Source: Furcasterigmium furcatum
Taxonomy: Eukaryota > Ascomycota > Sordariomycetes > Glomerellales > Plectosphaerellaceae
Length of the DNA: 64,000 bases
Reading direction: 5' to 3'
Assembly (NCBI GenBank): GCA_001599815.1
Contig: BCIA01000004.1
Location: 746,862-810,861 of the forward strand
The notes below the pieces were generated by a model. The model saw nothing but the letters and a program-made list of their open reading frames with translations, was not told where the DNA came from and did no database searches. Below, one piece after another: positions 54,168 through 64,000 of this stretch; the stretch's first letter is position 1; each line of letters begins with the position of its first letter. The translations under genes were made by a program, and so were the position numbers.

Positions 54168-55706
54168 CTACCCGCTCATCACGTCCGTGGGAAACGCCAT
54201 CGGCGGCATCGACTGCGACTCCGACAGCATGCCGGCCAGGATCTCAATGTGGTTCACGAACGTCTCGTTCAGCATCGACGGGGTCTTGTCCGCCTTGCTC
54301 TCCTCCGTGATCCAGTCCGAGCCCCAGACGTCCGGCGGGATGACCGCGCCGTCGTACAGGGCGATGCGGACGGGCCACTCAAGGTGCGACCACCACGGGC
54401 TGGCGGCCTCGAACTGCGACACGATGCCCATGACCTCGCGCCGCGCCGCGCCCTGCAGCCACCAGACCGACTCCATGCTCTTGAGGAGCGCGAAGAAGCA
54501 GGCCAGCGTCGCGAGGGCGCGCGGCCGGCGCTCCTCGAGCAGCGTCAGGAAGCGCTTGGACACGGTCGCGGGGAAGGCGAGCGCCGCGCCCCGGTGGGGC
54601 AGCTTGTGCGCCCAGTTGAGGACGGCGACGGCGTGCTCGTAGGAGATCCTCGTGGACTGCGCGGTGAGCGGGTCCTCTTTCAGGAGCTCCTCGTCCAGGT
54701 TCTCCAGGAGGTGCCCAAAGAACGATGCGGGCGTGCCGCCCTTCATGTCCAGCTGCAGCACGGGCTGGGACTCGATGACGGAGAGGACCGCGCCGCTGTT
54801 GCGGATCCACGGCCACGAGGACGCGACGACAGTCTTGACGCCCTGGAAGGCGTGGAACCACGCCAGGGGCAGGGTGTACATGCTGCTCGGGTCCTTCGGG
54901 TCTGCGTCATCGCGGATGAAGATACGCGAGGCGCTCGACTGGAAGGAGATGAGGGCGGATGTGAGGAACAGGGGCTCGGCGTTCTGCTCGTTGATGCCCT
55001 GGTTCAGGGAGGCGCAGTACTCGGACAGGGACGACGCCATGTAGCTGTGGGAAGCCCTGATCAGCTCCTTGTCGTCGGGGTTGAAGGAGCGCAGATGTAG
55101 CGCCGCGACGGCCAGCATGGCATCGGCAAGGTAGTTTGCGCCTCCAAAGGCCAGCCTCGGGACTATGTTCTGCCAGATGTCGTCCGTGATGGAGGAGTTG
55201 AGCACCAGTGTCCGCGATGTCATCGAGGTGTATTGGTGCATCAGGCGCAGCTCGAGCAGCCTGTTTGAGGGCGCCCGCGTGCCGATGGTGGCCACCGAGG
55301 GCGTCTTATAGAGGGGGGTGGAGGGGGTGGCGGAGGACAGGGCCGGCGACGACGCTGTCCGGGTGGGAGAGGCGATGGTGATTGTGGGCGCCGCCAGGGT
55401 ATTGAAGTCCGGTATCGACGGTGGTGTTGAATCCGTTTCTGAAGCGGTTGATGGAGGCGCCGGCTGTGGCAGGGGTGCGGTTGCTACGACCAGGTCGTCG
55501 GCAATCTCTGGGTTTTCAAAGTCGCAGGGCACGCCATGCTTGACGCAGTTCCCGCACCGCGGGTGAACCTCGTCGCACTGGGGACACTGCCGTTAGTGGC
55601 TTGAAAAATCCCCGAGAACAAGGGGGCCGAATCGTACCTTGATCTTCCGCGACTTGCACCTGCGACATCCCGCTCGGGATTTCTTGTGAGACCGTCTTGG
55701 CGGCAT
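54168..55706 (-). CDS. Zn2Cys6 transcription factor (sterol-uptake-control type)
   Basis: Two exons, 55706-55638 and 55577-54168, around a 60-bp intron, giving 492 residues. The zinc cluster spans the intron: Cys14, 17, 24 (AGCRRCKSRKIK then CDEVHPRC) and Cys31, 34, 41 (CGNCVKHGVPC). An alternative acceptor 9 nt upstream (55587/55586) would insert CPQ after the Lys and distort the cluster, so the downstream acceptor is preferred. A Ser/Thr/Pro linker follows, then a helical regulatory domain (LLELRLMHQYTSMTSRTL, WQNIVPRLAFGGANYLADAM, AVAALHLRSFNPDD) as in UPC2-like/DUF3468 factors. It is the first gene left of the 3.2-kb gap; target unknown. Confidence 0.88.
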
Positions 55707-58700
55707 GTTGATGGAGTGTGTCCTCGGCAGGCGGTATAAGCTATTCCCAAGGTTGAGCTAGGAAAGCAGAGGCCCAAAGAGGCAAGCCGACGGTATGGAA
55801 TCACGCTGGCTGCTTCGCGATAGGGGGAGGCGAATCGGCGGTGGTCCGAATTCGAAGACGCAGGCGGAAGAGGCCGGATAGCATGGCCAGCGGGCAGAAG
55901 CTGGGCTCGGATTCGGGACCGGATGTGTTGTTCCTTTTAAGCCGCGACCCTGAACGACGCCGGTGTGTGAGCTGCCGGATCTGACGGGACGTTGACTGAC
56001 GTTACAGGCGGACAGACATTGGAGCGGTGGGAGGTCGCGATGCACGCGGCGGAGAGGGACGGCGTCGACGTTGACAGCGGCGGGGCTGTGCATAGCCACG
56101 TTCCCGATTTGTCCAGGGGTCCTGGCTTGTGATTGCTCGGTGCGCCACATTGATGACAACATCCCGTGCAGTCATTGGATGGGAAAGGCGCATTTGAGAT
56201 CGGGCGCGTGGCTAGTGTCCGTCGCCATCTCCGCGTGGATGGTCACCTGTCGGCCTGATTTCCGTCCCGGAGCCGAACACTGTCAGCAGCCGACCCTCGA
56301 GCGACGGACCATTTCCACGCCGAGTCCTCGAACGGCCGCGTACGAATAGACTCTAGTTCGTCCCTCCTCCCGACGGGTCATCTGATCCCGCTCGTCGTCG
56401 TAAGGGACACGGGTCGATTGAACTTTAAGAGGCAGCCCTTCCTCCGCAAAATACCATTGTCTGAGCCGGAAGGCCTCGCTTCCGGGCCATGGCGCAGATG
56501 GTGACAGCAGCCGGCGAGGACTCATAGGCCAGACGACAATCATCACTGAGGCTTAGACATAGGAGAATGTCCAACTCAGCCGTTTCTCGGTGTTTTGTGG
56601 ATCACGGCCTCGACAGTGTCGCCGGGCGGCTGCACTGATAGGAGCATCATCCCGCCGACTGATGCAGTTTCTCACCGTCCGCTCTCCGAGCTTTGTTTGA
56701 TTCTTGGTCATCAAAACCGTGAATCCCCTTTGGCAGGGTGTTTTCCAGGTGATTCTTCAGTTTTTGTAGTCTGTCAAGCTGTCCTTCGGCCTTCCCATGC
56801 GGGTGAACCCAAATCTCGAACGGCTCCCAGCCCGCCGCCGACGTGAAGGCTCAGTATCGGTCGTGGACTGAGTTGTGTAAGTAGAACGTACCGCTTCCTG
56901 GAAGAGAGAGAAAATGCATCGCTATACTGGAATAACTCGACATGACTTTGACTTTCTTTTCTCGATGACAACAGGGTCACATAAATAGAGCAAGAGACGA
57001 GAGGCCGACTACGAGTAGGGTGGTTAGCCCTGCCTCAACAACCGGTGATCCGGAACCGTCATCGTCATCTTCGTCTCCATCACCACCTTCAGGGTCATCC
57101 CCAGGGGCAGGGCCCCAAGGACCAGAGCGCGCACAAGCAAAGCTCACAAAGTCATCCGAGTGTCTGCGTATGTGGTCTCCATTCCTGTCGCCGAACAAAA
57201 CTGATGGACGTCTCAGCCGCATCAACCTCTCGCAACAAATTGTCCCGAGGAAAAAAGCTGAACCGCGAGCTCGTATCAAAGTAATAGGGATGCTGGACTT
57301 GTTTGTCAGGCGCCTGCCAATGTTCGCATCGTCATCTGAAAACTGAGGTCAATCATGTGTGTCATCACAAGCCGTCGGCGACGCCATATTGTACCGCGAG
57401 CCCGAGCTCACAGACTATCCGGCGTATCCGCCACCTCGTCCTCGGAACAGATTCAGGAACCATGCCAAGTCTCCAATGGTAAGCCCTGTCCAATCCTGAG
57501 GCTGCACACTGCAGTATTCTCGCCAGGCTCGACAGCCAATGGCTTTGTCATCCACTCGCCCGGGCCGAAGCCGCGCGCGCCACGTGCCAGGGAGACAGTC
57601 GTCGGTCGCACATTACCGAGCTCGCAGCCTCAGAATATCGAACGTCACCTGCCGAGCCGGGAGGCTATGGGCTAATGCAGCATTGGCATGGTGTTCCCAA
57701 TAACGCGGTAACGTGGTCTTCAACGGGCAGTACTCTGCCGAAACAAGAAGAGCAAATGAAGAGACGAGTCCAGCTCGGTCGTCAATGTCCCGGAGGGTAG
57801 TATAAGGGCTGATTCTCGGAGATCACGGGAGCAAGCGCCCCAATATAAGTGGTGCGAAAACAATCTTATGTTTAAGGGGCACAACCGTCATCCCTCACTG
57901 GGGGACAAGGGGATTCGTGGGGAAGGGTGGGCTACCCCGGGCGCAGAGTGTTACCCGGGGGAAGTACAACACCGAGATGGCCGAGATGGTCCCGGACAGG
58001 CTTAGTTAAATCCGAGTCGAGTCAGTTCATCTGCCCTTTCATCAATTTAGGGACTCAAGTTGCGCAACACGAGAGAACGTGAAACACTTGGTGATGCAGC
58101 GGCCTTGGTCCTCGAGGATCTCCTTGAGATGATTACTAGTATTCTGGGGATGACTGTTGTTAGGGTTGGTAGCACAATTTGGACAACTTGCGCATGCAAA
58201 ACAGTGTCTCGACAGAGCCTCAACTTTGTCTGCCCGAGGCGAACCCGAAGAACTCACTGTCGCTGCCCTGTCTGCATCCTTGTCCGGTTGGCAGGAGACC
58301 ATCTTGGCTCCTCGGCTGTTCCCTTTTCATCACTAGTCGGCGGCCTAGCTCCAGCGGGCCTGAGTCGTGGGGAGAACTGCTGATACTTGTACACGAACTT
58401 TAGGTTGATTTGCCCCCATGGGGGAAGTCTTCCCCGCCCAGACCCATCTCGGTCCGTTCGGTGTTCTGCCCCCGACAACCCCTGCATGGTGGCCAAAAAG
58501 GGCCTCGCCCGCCTGATATCCATCGGCCTCGGGACAGTGTCAACCGAAGGTGTCGGGGCCAACGTGATGTGATTGGGCAGGGTCGCGGGGTATGCATCGG
58601 AGATCTGCCAACTACCCCGTCTGGGGCAGCGGACTCCCTGGCAGACACCACAAACTACCTGGCAGACAGCGCGCGTGAGGCCGGACCTCCTAACCGCTTC

Positions 58701-58939
58701 CTGGGAAACCGCCGCCGTCCAGGTGGGAGGTCGTCCAGGATGAGCGAGGAGTATCCACAACGGCCAGGCCATCCATCCTCGGTCGCCAGCTAGGTCTCCC
58801 AGCGTAAATAAGTATCATGCGCGCATCCCCCCATGCCTGTCCTCTCTTCCTCCCTCAAGTCATCGACTCGCTGCTCAGTGTCGCCAGTCTTCATCAAGCC
58901 CCTTCATTTCTTCTCCGGTGACGTTCGCCAACAACCACA
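55707..58939. other. Long gap, 3.2 kb, with no confident gene
   Basis: Apart from the GPI-tail-like frame at 56977-57279 I see no gene on either strand. The last part carries the sugar porter promoter and a CT-rich leader (58840-58900). Confidence 0.45.
56977..57279 (-). pseudogene. Possible C-terminal exon of a GPI-anchored protein
   Basis: The minus-strand frame ends in an acidic/Gly linker (GDDPEGGDGDEDDDDGSGSP) followed by a hydrophobic tail (VVEAGLTTLLVVGLSSLALFM), the arrangement of a GPI attachment signal. Upstream on the same strand (57480-57620) a stretch reading ARGFGPGEWMTKPLAVEPGE looks protein-like but runs into stops. No complete gene or start could be joined, so this may be a decayed secreted-protein gene or chance. 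Confidence 0.25.
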
Positions 58940-60824
58940 ATGGCCACCGTGCAGGACCCCGGCAAGGCGGAGAGCGGCCCTCGCCCCGAGCCCGTAGACG
59001 GCGGCATTTACATGTCGCAGCGCGAGCTCGTCGAGGCCGCCGCCGCGGCCTCCGACACTGAGGCCCAGCTTCCGCGTATGGAGCTCTTCAAGCGCTACAA
59101 GCCCGCCGCCATCTACTCGGCGCTTCTGTCCGTGGCCCTGGTCATGGAGGGCATGGACGTCGGCCTCATCAACAACTTCTTCGCCCACCCGGCCTACCGT
59201 GTGAGGTTCGGCAACAGCTGGAACGACAAGGGCGAGTGGGTCGTCTCAACCCAGTGGCAGACGATCATCGGTGCCGGAAACAACGTCGGCTCCATCATCG
59301 GTCTTCTGCTCAACGGCTGGCTCCAGTCTCGCTACGGTTCTCGCAGGGTGTACTTGGTGAGTTTCTTCCTCATGATGAGAGCACAGTCTGCGGAGACGAC
59401 CTGACTAACCACTTTCTCTCCATCCAGGGCGCGATGGTTCTCATGGCCGGCACGATCTTCATCCTCTTCTTCTCGCAGAACGTCGAGATGCTTCTCATCG
59501 GTAACATCTTCTGCGGTATCCCCTGGGGTATCTTCCAGACCCTGACCACCGCCTACGCCGCCGAGATCTGCCCCGCCGCCATGCGTGGCTACCTGACCGC
59601 CTGGGTGTCCATGTGCTGGGGTGCCGGCTCCTTCCTGGCCGCCGGTGTGCTCCGCGGCACCATCGACATCCAGGGCAACCGCGGCTGGCAGATCCCCTAC
59701 GGTCTCCAGTGGATGTGGATTCCCCCTCTGTTCGCCGTCGCCTGGTTCGCCCCCGAGTCGCCCTGGTACCTGATCCGCCGCGGCAAGGTCGAGGAGGCCG
59801 AGAAGAACCTGTACCGCCTGGCCCGCCCGGGACACTACACTGAGCAGTCGATGCGCGAGACCATCGCCCTCATGAAGCACACCGACGAGATGGAGAAGAT
59901 GGAGGCCAAGAACGCCAGTTACATTGACTGCTTCCGCGGCGAGAACAAGCGCCGTACGCTTATCGTCTGCATGGCGTGGGGTAAGCCACCATATCCCGGA
60001 GCTCACTTTCCTGCAATGCAAACTAACTTGTCTATCAGTCATTCAGATCTTCAACGGCCAGTCCATCACCAACTACGCCGCCCAGATGCTCCGCGCCATC
60101 GGCATGAGCCCCACCAACGCCTTCAACTACACCATGGGTATCCAGTCGGTCAACATCCTCGCCACCGGTATCGCCATCGCCTACATGGGCTCAGTTGGCC
60201 GCCGCACCTTCTACCTTTACGGCTCGGCAGGTATCGGTCTCTGCATGCTTGTCATCGGTATCATGGGCTTTGCCTCCCCAAGTGCCCAGGCCGTTGCCAT
60301 CCCCGTCGCCGTCTTCCTCATCTTCGTCCAGATCGCCTTCAAGGTCTCTCTCGGCCCTACCACGTACGTCATCGTCGGCGAGATGGCCTCGTCCCGCGTC
60401 CGCGCCCAGACCATCGTCATCGGCCGCGCCCTCTACGTCTGCGGCCAGATCGCCGTCCAGCAGCTCAACCCCCGCATGCTCAACGACGATCCCACCGCGT
60501 GGAACTGGGGCGCCAAGACGGGCATGTTCTACTTCGGCTTCTGTCTTCTCTGGGTCATCTGGATCTTCTTCTACCTCCCCGAGACCAAGGAGCGCACCTT
60601 TGCCGAGATCGACTACCTCTTCAAGAAGAAGACGCCCGCCCGCAAGTTCCGCGGCGCTCCCGTCGACCGTGAGTTTCCCCCTCTGATTCGACCGGTTTCT
60701 TTACTGACTCCCCTTCTCAGTCTTCGAGTTCGTGCACGACGACCACACCAAGGAAAAGCTCGGCGCCCTCGACGAGCAGGTCGAGCAGGTCCCTGCTGGC
60801 GTCGACGAGAAGCGCGTCCAGTAG
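58940..60824 (+). CDS. MFS sugar porter (alpha-glucoside/maltose permease type)
   Basis: Four exons (58940-59356, 59428-59980, 60039-60668, 60721-60824), introns of 71, 58 and 52 bp; phases agree, giving 567 residues. Twelve membrane spans are evident. Sugar-porter signatures: RYGSRRVYL after the second-third span, AAEICPAAMRGYLTAWVSMC, PESPWYLIRRGK near residue 248, NGQSITNYAAQMLRAIG, GPTTYVIVGEMASSRVRAQT, and PETKERTFAEIDYLF near 503. The pattern matches fungal H+-coupled alpha-glucoside (MAL-type) permeases at the plasma membrane. Cytosolic N and C tails are charged. It is the only transporter in the window. Confidence 0.93.
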
Positions 60825-62581
60825 ACTTGTCATTGCTAGGCGGTTCATGTATTTCTCGCACTGCTGTGACTGATGCGAGCAGATGGGAGGAGGATTACAG
60901 GGACAGAAGGGACAGGCTCTGCGGGGCCTATAACTCGGAATTGAACCAACTCCTCGGACTCAACGAACTCAATGACAGTGATGAATCGGTGCAAGTGACA
61001 TTTGCCTGTTGCCAGACTCGATGACTAAGCGTTCCCGGGCAATCCCGCTCCGACACAATTGCGCCGCACCTCCGCCCGGCTCCTGGACTTTGGCTTCCAA
61101 CCCTCGAGCCTCTCGGTAATCATTCCATCCCCCTGGAATTTCGTAGATGACCCTAGAGGCGCCGTGACCACAATTCCGCGATCCAACCCTAATTCAACTT
61201 CGTTTAGCAGCGAGTTGGCACAAGGATATCCGGCAGTAAGGTGGGTTTGTCATCCACTCGTACCCGAAGCTGGCCGCCGCGTGGCAGGGATCGCCGAGGC
61301 ACGATATGTCAGCATGGAAGAATGCGGGGCGTTCTAGAAGGATGGCTCCTCGGCCAAGCCCCCAGGTCTGACGTCCATTGTCCAAGTACCGCCGGGGAGG
61401 TTCGTACGTTCCGGCAAAGTACCATGAGGACGGGCAGGGCCAAGTTGCGCCAGCGAGTCGCTGTTCCTGTTCAGGTAGGTGTCGAGGACGGAGATTGCGC
61501 ACGCGTAGGCTCCGTGCATGTCGCCATGAGATATGCATGCCTCGCAATTGAGTCTTATCTCCATGTAGAGTTGTTGTCACGTCGGGGGAGGTACATGCAT
61601 GGCCAAGATGGCGCGCGAAATGGCGCCGCCGTGGTTGCTTCAGCCGGGCGGATTTCGAATGCGGAACGACGCCGAAGAGACGGGAATGGGGAATCTGATT
61701 GACAAATGCAGGCGTTTGTCATCGCGCCCTTGCTTCTTGCTGTCCCGCCCTGCTGACCAGCGCAGCGGCGGTGACGTCCGATATCTCCATTCCACGGCCA
61801 GGGTGTTCGCGAGTATAAATCGCTGGAGATGCCGTGATCGAGTCGCCGTGTCCTGCTGACCGCCAGTTGATGCCAAACATAGGCATTCGAGAAGAAGGAG
61901 GCTGAAACAAGGGCGAAAGCCAAAAGCAGACACACCAGAATCACGACATCCCGAGAGTGGAAGACGACAGACCGTTGTCTGATTGAGTCATCATCGAATC
62001 GCCGGGTTGGACACGGGATTGCGTGCTCGAGCTTGTTTGCCCTCCGGCCGCACCACCCCCGAAGCGACCGAAAAGGGGCCCAGTGACGGTCCAGTGACAG
62101 CAGGGAGCGGGAGCAAGAAAAAAAAAAGTCGGTCGGCCGGCATCAGGCGGGGCTGCACTTGGAGCTTGGAAGTACTTGCACTGCAGTAGGCGCGGGGCAG
62201 CACCCCTCGTACCTCCCCCATCGGTACCTGCGCCCGCCTTGGTGGTACCTTCCTCGCATCCCAACACCACCCGACCGGCACTACAAGCTGGAAGTCACCA
62301 CCAGTCCACCACCACCACCAGCAGGCGCTCCAAGCCCTTTTACCATATAATTACCCAACAGCCTACCCGTCTCCTCTTCTTTCAACAATCTCCACCACCA
62401 CCAGCAGTTGTCGCATTCTTACCAGCAACCAGGCCGCCTCTCCCTTGCTCTCCCCTTCATCTCCTCGAGCGACTTATACCCTGGGAAGTCCTCGCTCGCC
62501 GCCGAATTGCCCGTCTCCCACCGAGACAGCGTCACCACCTACAAACTCCGCGCCGGGACCTCCGAACTACCACAAGACATC
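60825..62581. other. Intergenic, 1.8 kb
   Basis: No gene recognised. A plus-strand TATAAAT at about 61815 is not followed by a coherent reading frame. A poly-A run (62117-62126) and CA/CAC-rich leader sequence (62280-62420) precede the cystathionine lyase gene. Confidence 0.45.
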
Positions 62582-63847
62582 ATGACCGTCCCTGGCGACC
62601 ACCCCATTGAGACGCCCCCTCGGGCCCCCTCGCCCGTTCACAGCTTCGGCACCCTTGCGGTCCACGCCGGAAGCCCCAAGGACCCTGTGACGGGCGCTGT
62701 CATTGAGCCCATCTCCCTTTCGACCACCTTCGCTCAGTCCTCTGTCGGCGTCCCGGTCGGCGAGTACGAGTACTCCCGCGCCGCCAACCCGAACCGCGAC
62801 AACTTCGAAAAGGCCATCGCTGCGCTGGAGCACGCCAAGCACGCTCTCGCCTTCTCCTCCGGCTCTGCCACCACTGCAGTCGTCCTCCAGTCCCTCGCGG
62901 CCGGGTCGCACGTCATTTCCGTCTCCGACGTCTATGGCGGCACCCACCGTTACTTTACAAAGGTCGCGAAGGCTCACGGTGTCAAGGTGACCTTCACCCC
63001 TGAGATTGAGGTTGATATCTCGGCCCATATTACCCCCGCCACCAAGCTCGTCTGGATCGAGTCTCCCTCCAACCCCACGCTGCGTCTCGTCGACGTCCGC
63101 GCGGTCGCGACCCAGGCCCACCAGCATGGCATCATGGTCGTTGTTGACAACACCTTCCTCTCGCCCTACATCCAGAACCCTCTCGACCTGGGCGCCGACA
63201 TCGTCGTTCACTCCGTCACCAAGTACATCAACGGCCACTCTGACGTCGTCATGGGTGTCGCTGCTTTCAACTCGGATGATCTGCGCGAGCGTCTTGGTTT
63301 CCTGCAGAACGCCATCGGCGCCGTTCCCTCGCCATTCGACTGTTGGCTCGCCCACCGTGGTCTGAAGACCCTCCATCTCCGTGCTCGCGAGGCCACTCGC
63401 AATGCTACTGCCGTGGCCACCGCTCTCGAGGCTTCCGAGAACATCATTGCTGTTAACTACCCCGGTCTCGACTCGCACCCCCATCGCTCCATCGCTATCA
63501 AGCAGCACCGTGATGCCATGGGCGGCGGCATGCTCTCCTTCCGGGTCCGCGGTGGCCACGCCGCCGCTGAGCGTTTCTGCCAGCTTACCACCATCGCCAC
63601 TCTTGCCGAGTCCCTGGGCGGAATCGAGTCCCTTGTCGAGGTGCCTTCCAGCATGACGCACGCCGGCATTCCCAAGGACCAGCGCGAGGCCGTCGGAGTC
63701 TTTGACGACCTGGTCCGCATGAGCTGCGGTGTCGAGGACGCCGACGACCTGACGCGCGACGTGCTGCAGGCCCTCAACAGGGCCGTGGCAGAGCAGGACG
63801 GCGCCAATGGCGTGGTCAACGGCAACGGCCTCAAGAATGGACATTGA
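62582..63847 (+). CDS. CYS3: Cystathionine gamma-lyase
   Basis: Single exon, 421 residues from the ATG at 62582; the frame is open upstream but has no earlier ATG. A PLP-dependent Cys/Met-metabolism enzyme: FGTLAVHAGSPKDPVTGAV, EYEYSRAANPNRDNFEKAIA, FSSGSATTAVVLQSL, VWIESPSNPTLRLVDV, VVVDNTFLSPYIQNPL, and the PLP Lys at about residue 214 in SVTKYINGHSDVVMG. The C-terminal TLAESLGGIESLVEVPSSMTH is typical. It cleaves cystathionine to cysteine, 2-oxobutyrate and ammonia in the cytosol, the reverse transsulfuration step. Closely related gamma-synthases and beta-lyases share the fold, but the whole pattern fits fungal gamma-lyase. Confidence 0.92.
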   Translation: MTVPGDHPIETPPRAPSPVHSFGTLAVHAGSPKDPVTGAVIEPISLSTTFAQSSVGVPVGEYEYSRAANPNRDNFEKAIAALEHAKHALAFSSGSATTAVVLQSLAAGSHVISVSDVYGGTHRYFTKVAKAHGVKVTFTPEIEVDISAHITPATKLVWIESPSNPTLRLVDVRAVATQAHQHGIMVVVDNTFLSPYIQNPLDLGADIVVHSVTKYINGHSDVVMGVAAFNSDDLRERLGFLQNAIGAVPSPFDCWLAHRGLKTLHLRAREATRNATAVATALEASENIIAVNYPGLDSHPHRSIAIKQHRDAMGGGMLSFRVRGGHAAAERFCQLTTIATLAESLGGIESLVEVPSSMTHAGIPKDQREAVGVFDDLVRMSCGVEDADDLTRDVLQALNRAVAEQDGANGVVNGNGLKNGH

Positions 63848-64000
63848 ACGATCCGACAGGGCGCTGGAACCTACCAGGCGGGCGGGAGGCAGTCTTGATT
63901 TCTCACTCTCACGGCGCGCGAGCCGCGTGAGCATTGCATTCATCGGCGTTTGGTTCTTTTTTCAACACGTGCTTAATACTTCTCGTCCTCAGGGTTATCA

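Noticed and set aside
62567..63943. 458-codon minus-strand frame antisense to cystathionine gamma-lyase
   Set aside because: Mirror-frame artefact of the intact CYS3 gene.
1..64000. Transposons, CRISPR arrays, bacterial-type operons
   Set aside because: No transposase, reverse transcriptase, long terminal repeat or spaced direct-repeat array was seen; the gene structure is fungal.

Overview
The window reads as nuclear DNA of a filamentous ascomycete, most likely a Sordariomycete. Genes carry short GT-AG introns (about 49-139 bp), coding DNA is GC-rich in third positions, and several families are typical of such fungi: Zn2Cys6 regulators, a FAS1/GPI protein, small secreted cysteine proteins, and the fungal 17.8-kDa complex I subunit. 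Gene models were joined by hand from reading frames and splice signals; every intact multi-exon model keeps a consistent phase. No transposon or CRISPR-like structure was recognised.

Left part (0.5-36 kb), accessory in character. In order: a PEX11-like peroxisomal protein; an intracellular GH78 alpha-L-rhamnosidase; a Zn2Cys6 regulator; a broken F-box-like gene; an aldo/keto reductase; a two-domain fasciclin GPI protein; a 62-residue secreted Cys protein; a membrane-protein relic; an NmrA/isoflavone-reductase-like enzyme divergent from a regulator with two C2H2 fingers plus a Zn2Cys6 cluster; a P450; a second GH78; a 186-residue secreted protein; a second P450; a trans-aconitate-methyltransferase-like enzyme; and a decayed secreted-type gene. 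Two paralogous rhamnosidases without signal peptides, two P450s, two NAD(P)H reductases, a methyltransferase and two local regulators would fit uptake, deglycosylation and modification of rhamnosylated plant metabolites. That role is inference from gene content. No sugar transporter lies inside this block.

Middle part (38-45 kb). A Cys-rich GPI-type secreted protein (DUF7707-like), an amidoligase-2-like protein carrying an acidic/Gln tandem repeat, a membrane-anchored 3-beta-HSD/sterol-decarboxylase-type dehydrogenase, and two sequences with RNA polymerase III A and B boxes (tRNA- or SINE-like, not clean tRNAs).

Right part (46-64 kb), mostly housekeeping: eIF1, the ER nucleotide exchange factor SIL1, the 17.8-kDa complex I subunit, a SET-domain gene cut by an in-frame TAG, ribosomal protein uS19 (RPS15), a Zn2Cys6 regulator, an MFS sugar porter and cystathionine gamma-lyase. 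A 3.2-kb stretch before the transporter holds no convincing gene apart from a GPI-tail-like reading frame.

A recurring feature is gene decay next to intact genes. The F-box-like gene (frameshift plus stop), the secreted-type gene at 35.5 kb (stop plus frameshift, with an in-phase intron), the SET gene (stop), and the 17.6-kb relic (probable frameshift) all show coherent coding sequence on both sides of a lesion.
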